Source of the DNA: Frigoriglobus tundricola
GTDB taxonomy: Bacteria; Planctomycetota; Planctomycetia; Gemmatales; Gemmataceae
Assembly: GCF_013128195.2 (NCBI RefSeq)
Contig: NZ_CP053452.2
Span: 5,208,001-5,272,000 of the forward strand
Reading direction: 5' to 3'
Length of the DNA stretch: 64,000 nt
Below are positions 33,258 to 42,005 of the stretch, in pieces. How positions within the stretch are numbered: position 1 is the stretch's first letter; each line of letters starts with the position of its first letter. A program made the translations under genes and the position numbers. Under the pieces are notes generated by a model, which did not search any database, was not told the DNA's origin, and was given only the letters and a program-made list of their open reading frames with translations.

Positions 33258-35687
33258 CTAAATATAGATGCGGACGGCTAAAGATGAGTATCGAAAACCT
33301 TCAAGGAGTTCGGGCATCAACTTTGGGTTGATGACCGGATAGTAGGGCCCATTGGGCCTCATTGAAACAATCGGGAGAGGTTCCGCCACGAGATCGGGTC
33401 CCACACTCTGGGGTGCATTTGTGGAAACCGTAAAAGGCACGAGGAACGCGTCTCGGATGAGAGGAGAATCGAACATCGTATCCGGAGGCTTATCCCAATA
33501 TTTCAGCCACAACACGCCGATACACCGATCTTGGTTGTCAACCGGTTCCACAAGTGGGATGCCAATTAGACACAGCATCGGTCCGCCAAGCAGAGCGGGG
33601 TTCAATGGAAGTCGAGCCCCGTCCACGCTGGTCGGCAGATCTTTCTCTTCCGTTGGCACCACCCAACCTCCTTCCTTCCATAGTAACACTTTAAAGTCAG
33701 ACATGTTTTCCTGGTTGGTATCAGTTAGACATATTATCTGACGTGTTTCGGCGATACAGTTTGTCCACCCGTTGGCGCGAGGGTTCGGTTTGCATTTTCC
33801 GACATGCGGTGAAACGCTCAAGAAATTGGTGTTCCCACTGATCGATCGGGACACCTTCCAGAGCGACATGTCGTTTGCTCTAAATGTTTTCTGGACCGCA
33901 TTGTACCAAGCGACAACAGGGTCGGGCGAACGGACAATGATAGACATCTGGGCCAAGTCGTAGATGAGACGGCGACGGAGGCACTCGCGCCACGCCAAGG
34001 CGATCGAATTGGCGACCAATGACATGAGGATCATGTGGCTTTTGGTGAACGCATTGGGATGGAAGCACTCGAAATTCAGCACGCCGAGAAGCTCGTCCCC
34101 GGCGAGCATCGGTAGGGCCATCTCGCTCTGGACTCGAGAATCTATCTGTTTTGCAAACCCGCGGATGTGTTCGGCATTCACGTCCGGGATAAGAATGGGG
34201 CGGCGGTGCAGAGCAACCCAGGAAACCACCCCATCACACAGGAGTGCCGCTTGGTACTTCAGGTGCGCAGCGTCTTCCGGTTTCTTCGGCTCAATGGTTC
34301 CTACCCAAGCCACCGGATAGAGCAAAAACTGGCCCGCGTTGAAGCCCGAGAGGGTCGCGAATCCGTCCGTAGTGGGGAAGCCGAGAATCTCGATAGCGGT
34401 TTTCAGAAATTTGGTAAAACATTCGCCCAGCGCCTGCTCGAATGACGCCTCGGGCTTCTTCGGATCATTCGAGAGAGCTGTGAGGTCGTGCGCCGTTTGA
34501 AGTAACTTGTTGGCCCGTTGGGCGTCAACAGGAGCGCAGAACTCTTCGCAAAATCGGTCATAGAGTCGAGTGAGATTAACCTTGAGGTTCCGGAGGTATG
34601 CGCGGACACGGTTCCCAAAGGCTACCCGTTGGGTGAAATTAAGATACACGGAGAAGCATCGCTTCTGCTTGTGCCAGCCTTGCAGATAGACCAATCCCTG
34701 TAGTCCCTCGCGGACGAAATAGGGGCCGTACATCCGCTTCTTGGGATTTTCGAGCATGCGTGCATAGGCAACCCACTGTTTCTTTCCTTTGCCGATGAAC
34801 CAACGGTTCTTGGGCAATTTCAAAAAGGCCTCATTTTGGTTAGTACAGTAGACTTCGTCTTCGTCGCTGAACTCCCAATGCGCCGAGCCGAAGCCCGAAA
34901 ATCCCACGAGCATCTCACGATACTTAATGCCCTCCGCCAGAATGACGCGATAGTCTTCGCTCGTCGCGGGGTCTCGAACACACATCATGTACCCGCTCGC
35001 GCCAAGGTCTGCTACGGCCTTGTCGAGCAATCGCTTGGCCAGTTCTGTCGCCGTTGGGGACAACAGCTCAGCTTCGCCCGTTCCCCCTGCGGCTCGAATC
35101 AGTTCTTTGGAGGCCTTGATCCACGCCTGTAGCTCGGCTGCGGCCTGTCCGTTGGGATCCTCGTTCTGCGCGAGTTTGCGCACCGCGTAGGCCACCGGTC
35201 CGAAGGCGGTATCGCCCATTGGGTCCGTGAGTTGGTCGATCGCAGCGACCAGCCGAGACGATTGGAGATCGCGCGCAGCAGAACGAAAGGGGTAGAGCAA
35301 TTCGGGGTCGCATTTGCCTTCGCTGTCCGCCTCGGGGTCATCGACAAACCGGTGGACGACCTGCTTCAGAAACGGGAAGTCACTGAGTTGTGGAGCCACA
35401 TCGGCACGGCACTCGATCTCGATGCGCCCGTAAAAAGGCGGCCCAATGATTTGTCCGCGTTCCGGATCCCTTTTGTGAAGCCACCAATTCAGGTAGTCGA
35501 ACCACGTTAGCCGGCCCGCATCGAGCCGATCGGCGGGTGCGTCTAGGATTCCCGCGGGCGCACAGCGCACGACGAGAGTGACGGTCTTTTGGCCCTGCGT
35601 AACCAGCCACTGTTTCAGTTCCGGACCGAAGAGAGGAGCCTCGACCGCGGCATTTGGGGCTGGGGCTGGATTGGGAAGAGACGGCAT
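33258..35687 (-). CDS. multi-GAF signalling protein
   Basis: 809 residues from ATG 35687. After an N-terminal domain of about 110 residues (FGPELKQWLVTQGQKTVTLVVRC ... FDYLNWWLHKRD ... IEIECRADV) of unknown type come GAF-like modules. One is near 190-330 (LLDKAVADLGASGYMMCVRDP ... GLVYLQGWHK). A clear one is near 420-590 (ILIPDVNAEHIRGFAKQIDSRVQSEMALPMLAGDELLGVLNFEC). A third is near 610-770 (PMLCLIGIPLVEPVDNQDRCIGVLWLKYWDK). GAF domains bind nucleotides or small ligands. There is no kinase, cyclase or HTH output. The upstream subtilase gene (117-base gap, same strand) is the probable partner, with this protein as sensor. The assignment of modules is by eye. Confidence 0.7.
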   Translation of the reverse strand: MPSLPNPAPAPNAAVEAPLFGPELKQWLVTQGQKTVTLVVRCAPAGILDAPADRLDAGRLTWFDYLNWWLHKRDPERGQIIGPPFYGRIEIECRADVAPQLSDFPFLKQVVHRFVDDPEADSEGKCDPELLYPFRSAARDLQSSRLVAAIDQLTDPMGDTAFGPVAYAVRKLAQNEDPNGQAAAELQAWIKASKELIRAAGGTGEAELLSPTATELAKRLLDKAVADLGASGYMMCVRDPATSEDYRVILAEGIKYREMLVGFSGFGSAHWEFSDEDEVYCTNQNEAFLKLPKNRWFIGKGKKQWVAYARMLENPKKRMYGPYFVREGLQGLVYLQGWHKQKRCFSVYLNFTQRVAFGNRVRAYLRNLKVNLTRLYDRFCEEFCAPVDAQRANKLLQTAHDLTALSNDPKKPEASFEQALGECFTKFLKTAIEILGFPTTDGFATLSGFNAGQFLLYPVAWVGTIEPKKPEDAAHLKYQAALLCDGVVSWVALHRRPILIPDVNAEHIRGFAKQIDSRVQSEMALPMLAGDELLGVLNFECFHPNAFTKSHMILMSLVANSIALAWRECLRRRLIYDLAQMSIIVRSPDPVVAWYNAVQKTFRANDMSLWKVSRSISGNTNFLSVSPHVGKCKPNPRANGWTNCIAETRQIICLTDTNQENMSDFKVLLWKEGGWVVPTEEKDLPTSVDGARLPLNPALLGGPMLCLIGIPLVEPVDNQDRCIGVLWLKYWDKPPDTMFDSPLIRDAFLVPFTVSTNAPQSVGPDLVAEPLPIVSMRPNGPYYPVINPKLMPELLEGFRYSSLAVRIYI

Positions 35688-35803
35688 CGGAAACCCCAAC
35701 AAGGTTCAGCGACGTCCTTGTCGCCGGGATCGAATCCACGCGCGAAGGTGGGCGGTATCTCGCGACCAAGAATGAAGCGAGAACCGCGGGCGAACGACGC
35801 CAC

Positions 35804-36874
35804 TCACAGGCGAGTCAGGAAGCTCTGCACATTGATGGCTCGCACGGCTTTCGTCGGCACAACATGTGGATCTCTCACGCACGGGCCGGACCCGATCAGC
35901 GCGTCCCGCAAGCGATTCACAGCCTGGACATTCAATGGCGCCCCTGACGCGCTGGAGAGCAGTGCCTGCACCCCGAGTGCCACAAGGCCGCTTGTGATCG
36001 CTGTACTCGCCGACGTACCCGATACCACTCCAGGCATCACGAGCGGGCAATCGCAGACGGGAATAACTTCACCTGAAGCATAGACATCTGGTATGTAATC
36101 TGCGCCAAACATTCGCTCAAATGATAGTGAAAATTTGGATCTTTCCCACTCACCTCCGGATAATGCCGCAGACCCGACAGTGACACCCGGCCGTGCGCGC
36201 CCCGGGATTCCCGTTTCGTACCTCTCCGATGACTGATCTGGGCGATTGCCCGCCGTCAGGATCACGATCTTGCCCGCGTCTTGCAAAGCGGTGAGGGCGT
36301 CTACGAAGACGTCCTCGAAAGGGAGTTGCGTCTGGTAATTGGTGTGTGTGTGTGTGTAAGCGGGTTCAAATGAGTTCAGCGAAAGGCTCACGACTTGAAC
36401 GGCCGGGTTCTTTTCGGCATGTGCGAATGCGTGGAGAACTGGGCGAGGATCGTAGGTGGGAGACTCGTATTCATCCTCGTGCGGGTCGCATGGGACGCAG
36501 TAGCAGTAAAGATCGACCTCGGGCGCCATCCCCACCCCAGGCCGACCAATCAACTCGGCCATCACGGTTCCGTGCCATAGTACATCCAAGCGGGGGCGGT
36601 CCTTCCCCCCCTGCACATAGACCGATTTTACTGCACCGTTGAGTGACACCTCGAACACCTCAAGTACACGTTTTTGGAGCCAATCACGTTGCGCCAGATT
36701 GACGCCCGTATCGATCACAGCGACTCCCACGTTCTTTCCCGTGAGCAACTCCGACGTGCCCCCACGTAAGGGTAAACCTTGGGCAAAACCCATGTCGTCC
36801 AAGTGAAGAGCATTTTGGCAACGGGCGATTGCTTCTGGCATGGCAAGACGCGTCCCAGTAACGAACATACTCAT
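35804..36874 (-). CDS. subtilisin-like (S8) serine protease
   Basis: About 356 residues from ATG 36874; ATG 37012 adds 46 AT-rich-coded residues that look like 5' untranslated sequence. The triad is visible: Asp in GVAVIDTGVN, His in LWHGTVMAELIG, oxyanion Asn in VILTAGN, and Ser in SGTSASTAITSG. No signal peptide, so it is cytoplasmic. A (GT)7 tract (36342-36355) codes THTHT between His and Asn. Transcribed toward the GAF protein, from which it is separated by 117 bases. I infer an intracellular protease effector with its sensor. Confidence 0.85.
   Translation of the reverse strand: MSMFVTGTRLAMPEAIARCQNALHLDDMGFAQGLPLRGGTSELLTGKNVGVAVIDTGVNLAQRDWLQKRVLEVFEVSLNGAVKSVYVQGGKDRPRLDVLWHGTVMAELIGRPGVGMAPEVDLYCYCVPCDPHEDEYESPTYDPRPVLHAFAHAEKNPAVQVVSLSLNSFEPAYTHTHTNYQTQLPFEDVFVDALTALQDAGKIVILTAGNRPDQSSERYETGIPGRARPGVTVGSAALSGGEWERSKFSLSFERMFGADYIPDVYASGEVIPVCDCPLVMPGVVSGTSASTAITSGLVALGVQALLSSASGAPLNVQAVNRLRDALIGSGPCVRDPHVVPTKAVRAINVQSFLTRL
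36342..36355. repeat. (GT)7 microsatellite in the subtilase gene
   Basis: Seven GT units inside the coding sequence. Loss or gain of one unit would shift the frame before the catalytic Asn and Ser, so it could act as an on/off switch. Confidence 0.8.
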
Positions 36875-37146
36875 TCTGAAGAGCAATAGTTCGATACTGT
36901 AGTGACTTCCATACCCGAAAGCAATCACGAAATCCCCTCTCTTTTTTTCACGAATTCTTCGTGATCGGAAGGCTTTTTCCCATTTTTTTTTCATTTCCGC
37001 CTCGACTCGCATGGGTGCAGCGATGAAGCGAATTCGGTTCCTCCATTTCTTACCGGACCAAAATTGTGCTTTTCGTCTGCTATCGTGAAAAAAGTGGGCT
37101 CGCCGTCGTTAGAACTTGCGGACTCGGCCCATTGGGGAGATGTGGC

Positions 37147-37689
37147 GTGGATTCGGCCACCGAACTTTGGAGATGGGCAGAAGAGTACCAACTCGCTGGG
37201 TGTGGACGCGGGACCGTGTTTGCTCTGCTTACACGATGGGGCATGCACGTCGATACCGCTGCCGAACTTCTTGGTGAGGCGATGCAAGAGGCCCTCACTC
37301 GCGTGCTGGGGGTGTATGGCTCGCGCCCGAGGCCGTTTCACGACTTCACCCATTTTGCCAACACGGTAACGAAGACGGCTGTCAACTGGTTGCGCGACCA
37401 GCGCAGGCAGGCCCGTGGGCTAACGAGCGCCTTCGACGAGGAACCGATTGCGTTCGTTGCGGACCCGCGACCCGATGTGGTCGTCCGGGCGCTGGCGCAA
37501 CTCGAAACGAGCGATCGGTTGCTCATTACCGAGGGGGTCATTAACGGATTGTCTCTTGACGAGTTGGCGGAACGGTTTCTGACGCCGGACGAACGGTCCG
37601 CAAACGCCCGGCGGTTGTGCGTACGGCGCCGGCTCCACGAGGCGATAGCTAGACTCCGCGCGCTGTACGCGGCTACGGACACAGAGTGA
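37147..37689 (+). CDS. sigma-70-like (ECF-type) protein
   Basis: 180 residues from GTG 37147 (GGGGAG about 10 bases upstream); GTG 37066 would add 27 residues. EEALTRVLGVYGSRPRPFHDFTHFANTVTKTAVNWLRDQRRQAR is like sigma region 2, with a conserved W-x-R-x-x-R end. LLITEGVINGLSLDELAERF and RRLCVRRRLHEAIARLRALY are like region 4 HTH. Divergent from the subtilase gene. The next gene (118 bases away) may be its partner. Confidence 0.65.
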   Translation: MDSATELWRWAEEYQLAGCGRGTVFALLTRWGMHVDTAAELLGEAMQEALTRVLGVYGSRPRPFHDFTHFANTVTKTAVNWLRDQRRQARGLTSAFDEEPIAFVADPRPDVVVRALAQLETSDRLLITEGVINGLSLDELAERFLTPDERSANARRLCVRRRLHEAIARLRALYAATDTE

Positions 37690-37806
37690 GGCAGAACTCT
37701 TTCCACCTCCGACCTCAGCCGGTGTTCATTGCCCGCAACATTGCGACTGATAGCTCGTGCTTGAACTCGTGACTCGACATTTTGCTGTCCTTCAGGTGAG
37801 ACGAAT

Positions 37807-38715
37807 ATGGCAGCGTTCCCAACCCGTCGGCAACGCGCAAGAGTGTGCGACCTGATGGTGAACCTGCGGGTCAAGGAGCAAGACATGAAAGACCCGGCGT
37901 TCCCACCCGACGCCTTCGATCTCGTCGCCGCGTACCTCGATTTCGTACTGACGGATCTGCACGCCGGGTTGATCCCACACGGGCGGTTTGTGGAACGCTT
38001 GTTCGGCGGGACGGCTCCCGAATCATCTCCGTTGACCGAACCACAAGCGCTCGCGTTCATCGAACGCGGACTGGAAGTGTGTCGCGATGTGACCTTGTTC
38101 CCATGCGGAGCAGATGTGACCCTCGCACGCCTGCTGTTCAACGTGCCAGCGCTGCGAGACCTTTTTGACCTCATCGCCCACTTACTGCCGGACTACTGGC
38201 TCCCCCTGTTGGAAAAACACGGCCGGCGAGCAGCGGAGGCAGCAGGCGTCGATCTGTCGGGACCAACCGCCCCACGCACCCGACGAACCCGCCTTGTCGC
38301 CGCGTTCCGTCCGTTCGCTGACGACCCGATAACGAAAATTCTGTTGGTTCGCTTCGACGGTCCGGACGGCGCCTCGGCGCAAAACCTCATCGCGGGTCGA
38401 GCGATCGGTGATCCCGAAGCGGAATTTGTGCTTCGGATTCATTGGCGCGACGGTCGGGGCACCTTGGAACTTTGCCGCGCACCGCAACAGGAAGTTCGCA
38501 TACGGGTTCTGTACCCGAGCGGCGAACAGCAGGAAGTCGCGCTGCCGGTGGCCGAAGGTTGGGCGCAGTCCAGCACCGCCGAGTTGAATCCGGTTGCTCC
38601 GCTCACGCCGGCCTCGGTTCCGGGCGAAGCCGCTTTCGAGTGGCACGACGACGCGTGCGCCCTGGTTCTCCGCACAAAGTCGTTCCACACCGACAGGTCC
38701 GGGAACTCGCGCTAA
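37807..38715 (+). CDS. unknown protein next to sigma factor
   Basis: 302 residues. The start ATG 37807 is preceded by AGGTGAG. The N-terminal half is helical (LVAAYLDFVLTDLHAGLIPHGRFVERLF). The C-terminal half is predicted beta-rich (VLRIHWRDGRGTLELCRAPQQEVRIRVLYPSGEQQEVALPVAEG), resembling the FecR/zinc-free anti-sigma output part only vaguely. Being downstream of a sigma gene, it could be an anti-sigma or sigma-controlled protein; inference only. Confidence 0.55.
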   Translation: MAAFPTRRQRARVCDLMVNLRVKEQDMKDPAFPPDAFDLVAAYLDFVLTDLHAGLIPHGRFVERLFGGTAPESSPLTEPQALAFIERGLEVCRDVTLFPCGADVTLARLLFNVPALRDLFDLIAHLLPDYWLPLLEKHGRRAAEAAGVDLSGPTAPRTRRTRLVAAFRPFADDPITKILLVRFDGPDGASAQNLIAGRAIGDPEAEFVLRIHWRDGRGTLELCRAPQQEVRIRVLYPSGEQQEVALPVAEGWAQSSTAELNPVAPLTPASVPGEAAFEWHDDACALVLRTKSFHTDRSGNSR

Positions 38716-38867
38716 CCTCTCCGCGTACCGAAGCGCCAACGCCGCGGTGCAAAAAAAAATCAAAAGAACGGCCCGAGCGACGATCTCGGTCCCAACAAGT
38801 TTCGAAACCCGTGACGCGCGATTGGCGCGCTGCCGGGGTCTCGCTCCACTCACATGAGGGTTCCCGA

Positions 38868-39320
38868 ATGCGTATCTTCTCCTGTGTCGCGTTGCTCATT
38901 GCCACACTGGCACTCTGGTTCGGCATCGCGCTTGCGGACGCACCGACGTTCGGCGTCGCACTGCTTACCTTGGCGGCCTTTGCTTTCGCCTTCGCCTTCA
39001 GCTCGATCCTGGCCGGCTTCAACTTCTTCCCGCTCGCAGCGCCGATAACGAGCCACGCGCCGCGCCACGGCCCGTCCGGCCAGTCCCCACGGGGGGCGTT
39101 CGTGCTCTTCGCGTTCGTGTCCGCATTCGTCAGCGCAGCGATCTTCTTGGCGGTGCGGTTCGTGGCGCTCTTCGCTAGCCCGGAAGCACCGTTCACTTTC
39201 GCGGCGTTCGTGTTCGGGGCGGTGTTTACCAGCATCTTCTTCGCGTTTGGCTTGTTCTCCTGTTTTTTTCGTTCGGGATTTACTACGGCGAGCCGCAGTG
39301 AAGTCGCTGCTAAGACCTGA
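38868..39320 (+). CDS. small four-helix membrane protein
   Basis: 150 residues, starting MRIFSCVALLIATLALWFGIALADA. Hydrophobic spans lie at about 4-22, 28-60, 77-102 and 109-134, rich in Phe and Ala, with a short polar loop (about 60-75). No family recognised. Followed by the second sigma-like gene. The Phe-rich composition is unusual for a high-GC genome. Confidence 0.5.
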   Translation: MRIFSCVALLIATLALWFGIALADAPTFGVALLTLAAFAFAFAFSSILAGFNFFPLAAPITSHAPRHGPSGQSPRGAFVLFAFVSAFVSAAIFLAVRFVALFASPEAPFTFAAFVFGAVFTSIFFAFGLFSCFFRSGFTTASRSEVAAKT

Positions 39321-39501
39321 ACCAGCCGCGCCCCGGTGCGAACCCGGGGCGCTTCTTTCCGTTTGTGTTTCGTTACCACACCTGCACCGGTAAGCGGCTC
39401 GGTTTTCGGATGTCGGCTCCCTCTCCTCCCGATACACGAGGCTTGGGATTCCGCTTCGGGCGCGCAATCTCACCAGCGCCGCAGGTGGCAATTACGGTCA
39501 G

Positions 39502-40341
39502 ATGACTGCTCACACCAATTCGTATGTAGAGGAGTTTCCATGTCAAACCGCATTCCGCCTCGGGACGAAACTTCGCACCCCACCGGAGAAGGTACGCCCC
39601 CCAACACGCCTCCTACAGGCTCTCCGCGTCGCTCATGGAACGGCCCTGGATCTCCCCGAAATGCAAGGTCCGCTAGTCCTCCTCGACGCCGGAAAGGTGT
39701 CGTTGCCTGAGTTCCTCAGTGCCTGGCGTGAAGCGATGGAAACGCGAGTGTGGCCCGAACTGTGGAGGGCCGCAAAACGGGTCTGCCGCCAATACAGCCG
39801 AATCCCGAATGAGTTACCGGAGTTTGCGGACTTAGTTCTGGAAGTCGCGGACGGGGCATTCGCTCTGTTCCATGAGATCCATTACGACCCCGCAACGTGG
39901 GTTCTTTCCGAGTACTACTACCAGAATCTCGTGCAGAGGAGCTTCGACGCGATGCGTGGGGCCACCAGCGTCCGCCTCACACGAACCCGCCCGGACCCGG
40001 CGAACCTGAACGGGCCTCCGATAACAGAGCGGGTGCGGGTTAACCGCTTCCATCCATTACCCGTCAATTTCGATCGGCCCGCGCCGCCCGCGTCTGCGGA
40101 CACCCCCCTCTCCCACATCGAGTTCCGCGAACTGTTGGGGACGCTCCCACTGCGCCCGTTCGAGCGCGCGATGTTGGAGGGGATCTACCAGCAAGGGCTT
40201 ACCCTGGTGGAATACGCCGCGTCCCGAGGGGAGAACCCGGACACTGTGCGTCACCGACACGCCCGCCTGCTTCTCCGGCTGCGACACGCTCTCACGGCAT
40301 TCGTCGACCCGCCGAAATCAAAGGCGGATCCAGACGAGTAA
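39502..40341 (+). CDS. second sigma-factor-like protein, start uncertain
   Basis: Frame of 279 residues. WRAAKRVCRQYSRIPNELPEFADLVLEVADGAFALFHEIHYDPATWVLSEYYYQNLVQRSFDAMRG resembles sigma region 2. SHIEFRELLGTLPLRPFERAMLEGIYQQGLTLVEYAASRGENPDTVRHRHARLLLRLRHAL resembles region 4 with HTH. The best Shine-Dalgarno (GAGGAG, 39530) precedes ATG 39540, which is in a different frame from the body. Either the true start is internal (ATG near 39661) or a frameshift separates the start from the body. A strong hairpin follows. Confidence 0.55.
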   Translation: MTAHTNSYVEEFPCQTAFRLGTKLRTPPEKVRPPTRLLQALRVAHGTALDLPEMQGPLVLLDAGKVSLPEFLSAWREAMETRVWPELWRAAKRVCRQYSRIPNELPEFADLVLEVADGAFALFHEIHYDPATWVLSEYYYQNLVQRSFDAMRGATSVRLTRTRPDPANLNGPPITERVRVNRFHPLPVNFDRPAPPASADTPLSHIEFRELLGTLPLRPFERAMLEGIYQQGLTLVEYAASRGENPDTVRHRHARLLLRLRHALTAFVDPPKSKADPDE

Positions 40342-40343
40342 GG

Positions 40344-40390
40344 CACCAAGCGAAACAGTCGACGATCCTTGTCGACTGTTTCGCTTGGTG
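40344..40390 (+). terminator. hairpin after the second sigma-like gene
   Basis: A perfect 20-bp stem (starts CACCAAGCGAAACAG) around GATCCTT, two bases after the stop codon. It has no T run but a very strong stem, and probably ends transcription of the sigma-like gene. Confidence 0.75.
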
Positions 40391-40964
40391 TCGGTTGAAT
40401 CTTACGGTGAAAATACGTGCGCACCTTCAGCGTCTTCGGTCCCAAGGGGTGCTGAGTGTGGGGCCTTCACTCCTCCGCTACTCGGTCGTTCCTTTATCCC
40501 ACTCGTCCTCAAGGTGCGTCATGCTCATCGTCCGCATCAACCTCCGATCAATCGCGCGTGCCGGCGGTGTGCGTGCGTACCGGACCTCTTACCCGGTGAT
40601 CAGGCCCGGTCTTTGTTTCTCACACAGATTCTACATTCGCCGCTTCATTCACCGGTTTCTTCTGCGTCACCGTCAGCGTCACCGTCGGTTCGCCTTTGAA
40701 TAGTGATCTTCAGTCGATGCAGGTGTTCTCGGCCCACTATGGAACACCTTCATCGAGTCAGGGCTTCCGCGAAACGGATTCTCCGGAATCTCTGAACATA
40801 GTGATTGACGATGACAAACTTTTACCACCCCAAGGCACGGACAGGCCGACATGTGGTGCGCTGGTCCCCTTTGTTAGTAGAGATCCACGCCCGCGGAACT
40901 CAGAACAGTTCCGGGTTATCCGTGTACCTGAATCCCTTACTTTACACCAACTCGAGAGGCTATC
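40391..40964. other. gap without a recognised gene
   Basis: About 570 bases read on both strands. The overlapping ORFs are low-complexity and show no conserved motif. No RNA gene was recognised. Element B debris is the simplest reading. Confidence 0.35.
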
Positions 40965-41801
40965 ATGTTCGACAAGAAGAAGGAAACCGTGGCCGCCGGC
41001 CTGGAGACGAGTCAACATACTGTTGGCGAGGTTACCATGAACGACGAGAAAATGAAAACCGTGTTGACGCCGGCCTTTGTCACCCCGCGCCCTGTTCCGC
41101 TCTCTACTGAGATTCGGCAGGCCATCGCAGCCGTTCGAGAACCCCTCCACATCAGCCACCACCCCGACGGCAAGAACAAGACGTGGGTGCTCTGCGCGGG
41201 CGCTCCCCGTGTCGGGGTCGATGCGGCATTCGCCCGCCGGATCACGGCGCACCCGAAGTTTACGTTGGCAAAAGTCACACTCGGCAGCAACTCGGACCTC
41301 ACGTTCTCCAACTATCTGTTCACACACCCAGAGGACACCTTCGGGCAACTCGGGGCGTTCCTTGAGGAAGCCATCGCGAACCTGCGCCGGGAAGCATTCG
41401 AGATGCCGGTTCCGTTCGAAGGACCGATGCTCCAAGTGAACGCCCGGGTCGAGCCGGCCTGCGCGAACCCGCTCGACGCGTTCTTCGGCGCGCTTGAATC
41501 TCTGAGCGGGTCCGGACCGCTTCCCGTTCTCTCGCTGAGCGGGCGTCGCTACTACCTCGGCCGCCCGAACGCTCAGTGGGGCTTCGATATTCAGGCCGTC
41601 GTAACCGCGCCCCACGGTAGCGCGGACGCGGCTCGAACAGAGCAATTCCAGAATCATCTCGGTGCGAGCGACGGGTGGACGGGGGACGCGCGCCGGTACG
41701 CGGGTGCGTTCATCGATACCTTGACGGGTGCGTTCCGCGCCTTTGGTACTGGCGAAGGTGACGAACCCGTCCCGTCCTACTCGCAATCCCCGCAGGGGTG
41801 A
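40965..41801 (+). CDS. hypothetical protein of element B
   Basis: 278 residues from ATG 40965 (GAGAGG about 7 bases upstream). No motif recognised. The middle part is balanced alpha/beta (LHISHHPDGKNKTWVLCAGAPRVGVDAAFARRITAHPKFTLAKVTLGSNSDLTFSNYLF) and the C-terminus contains YYLGRPNAQWGFDIQAVV. Lone gene between the sigma region and the truncated hsdR. Function unknown. Confidence 0.5.
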   Translation: MFDKKKETVAAGLETSQHTVGEVTMNDEKMKTVLTPAFVTPRPVPLSTEIRQAIAAVREPLHISHHPDGKNKTWVLCAGAPRVGVDAAFARRITAHPKFTLAKVTLGSNSDLTFSNYLFTHPEDTFGQLGAFLEEAIANLRREAFEMPVPFEGPMLQVNARVEPACANPLDAFFGALESLSGSGPLPVLSLSGRRYYLGRPNAQWGFDIQAVVTAPHGSADAARTEQFQNHLGASDGWTGDARRYAGAFIDTLTGAFRAFGTGEGDEPVPSYSQSPQG

Positions 41802-42005
41802 CGGGTATTCCGCCCGCGGCTCTCGGATCTTAACGAACTCCCGTTGGCGACTTCGACGAATCGCGGCCCGTCGTCATTCGCCGGCCGCGATGCATTACGC
41901 GCCCGGCTGTCCGTTTTGAACCGGGGCCGTCCCCTTGGGGGTGACAGCGCGTGGTGTCGTGTTCATCGGTGAACGCGGCGCCTCAGATATCACCCGAGGC
42001 CAGAT

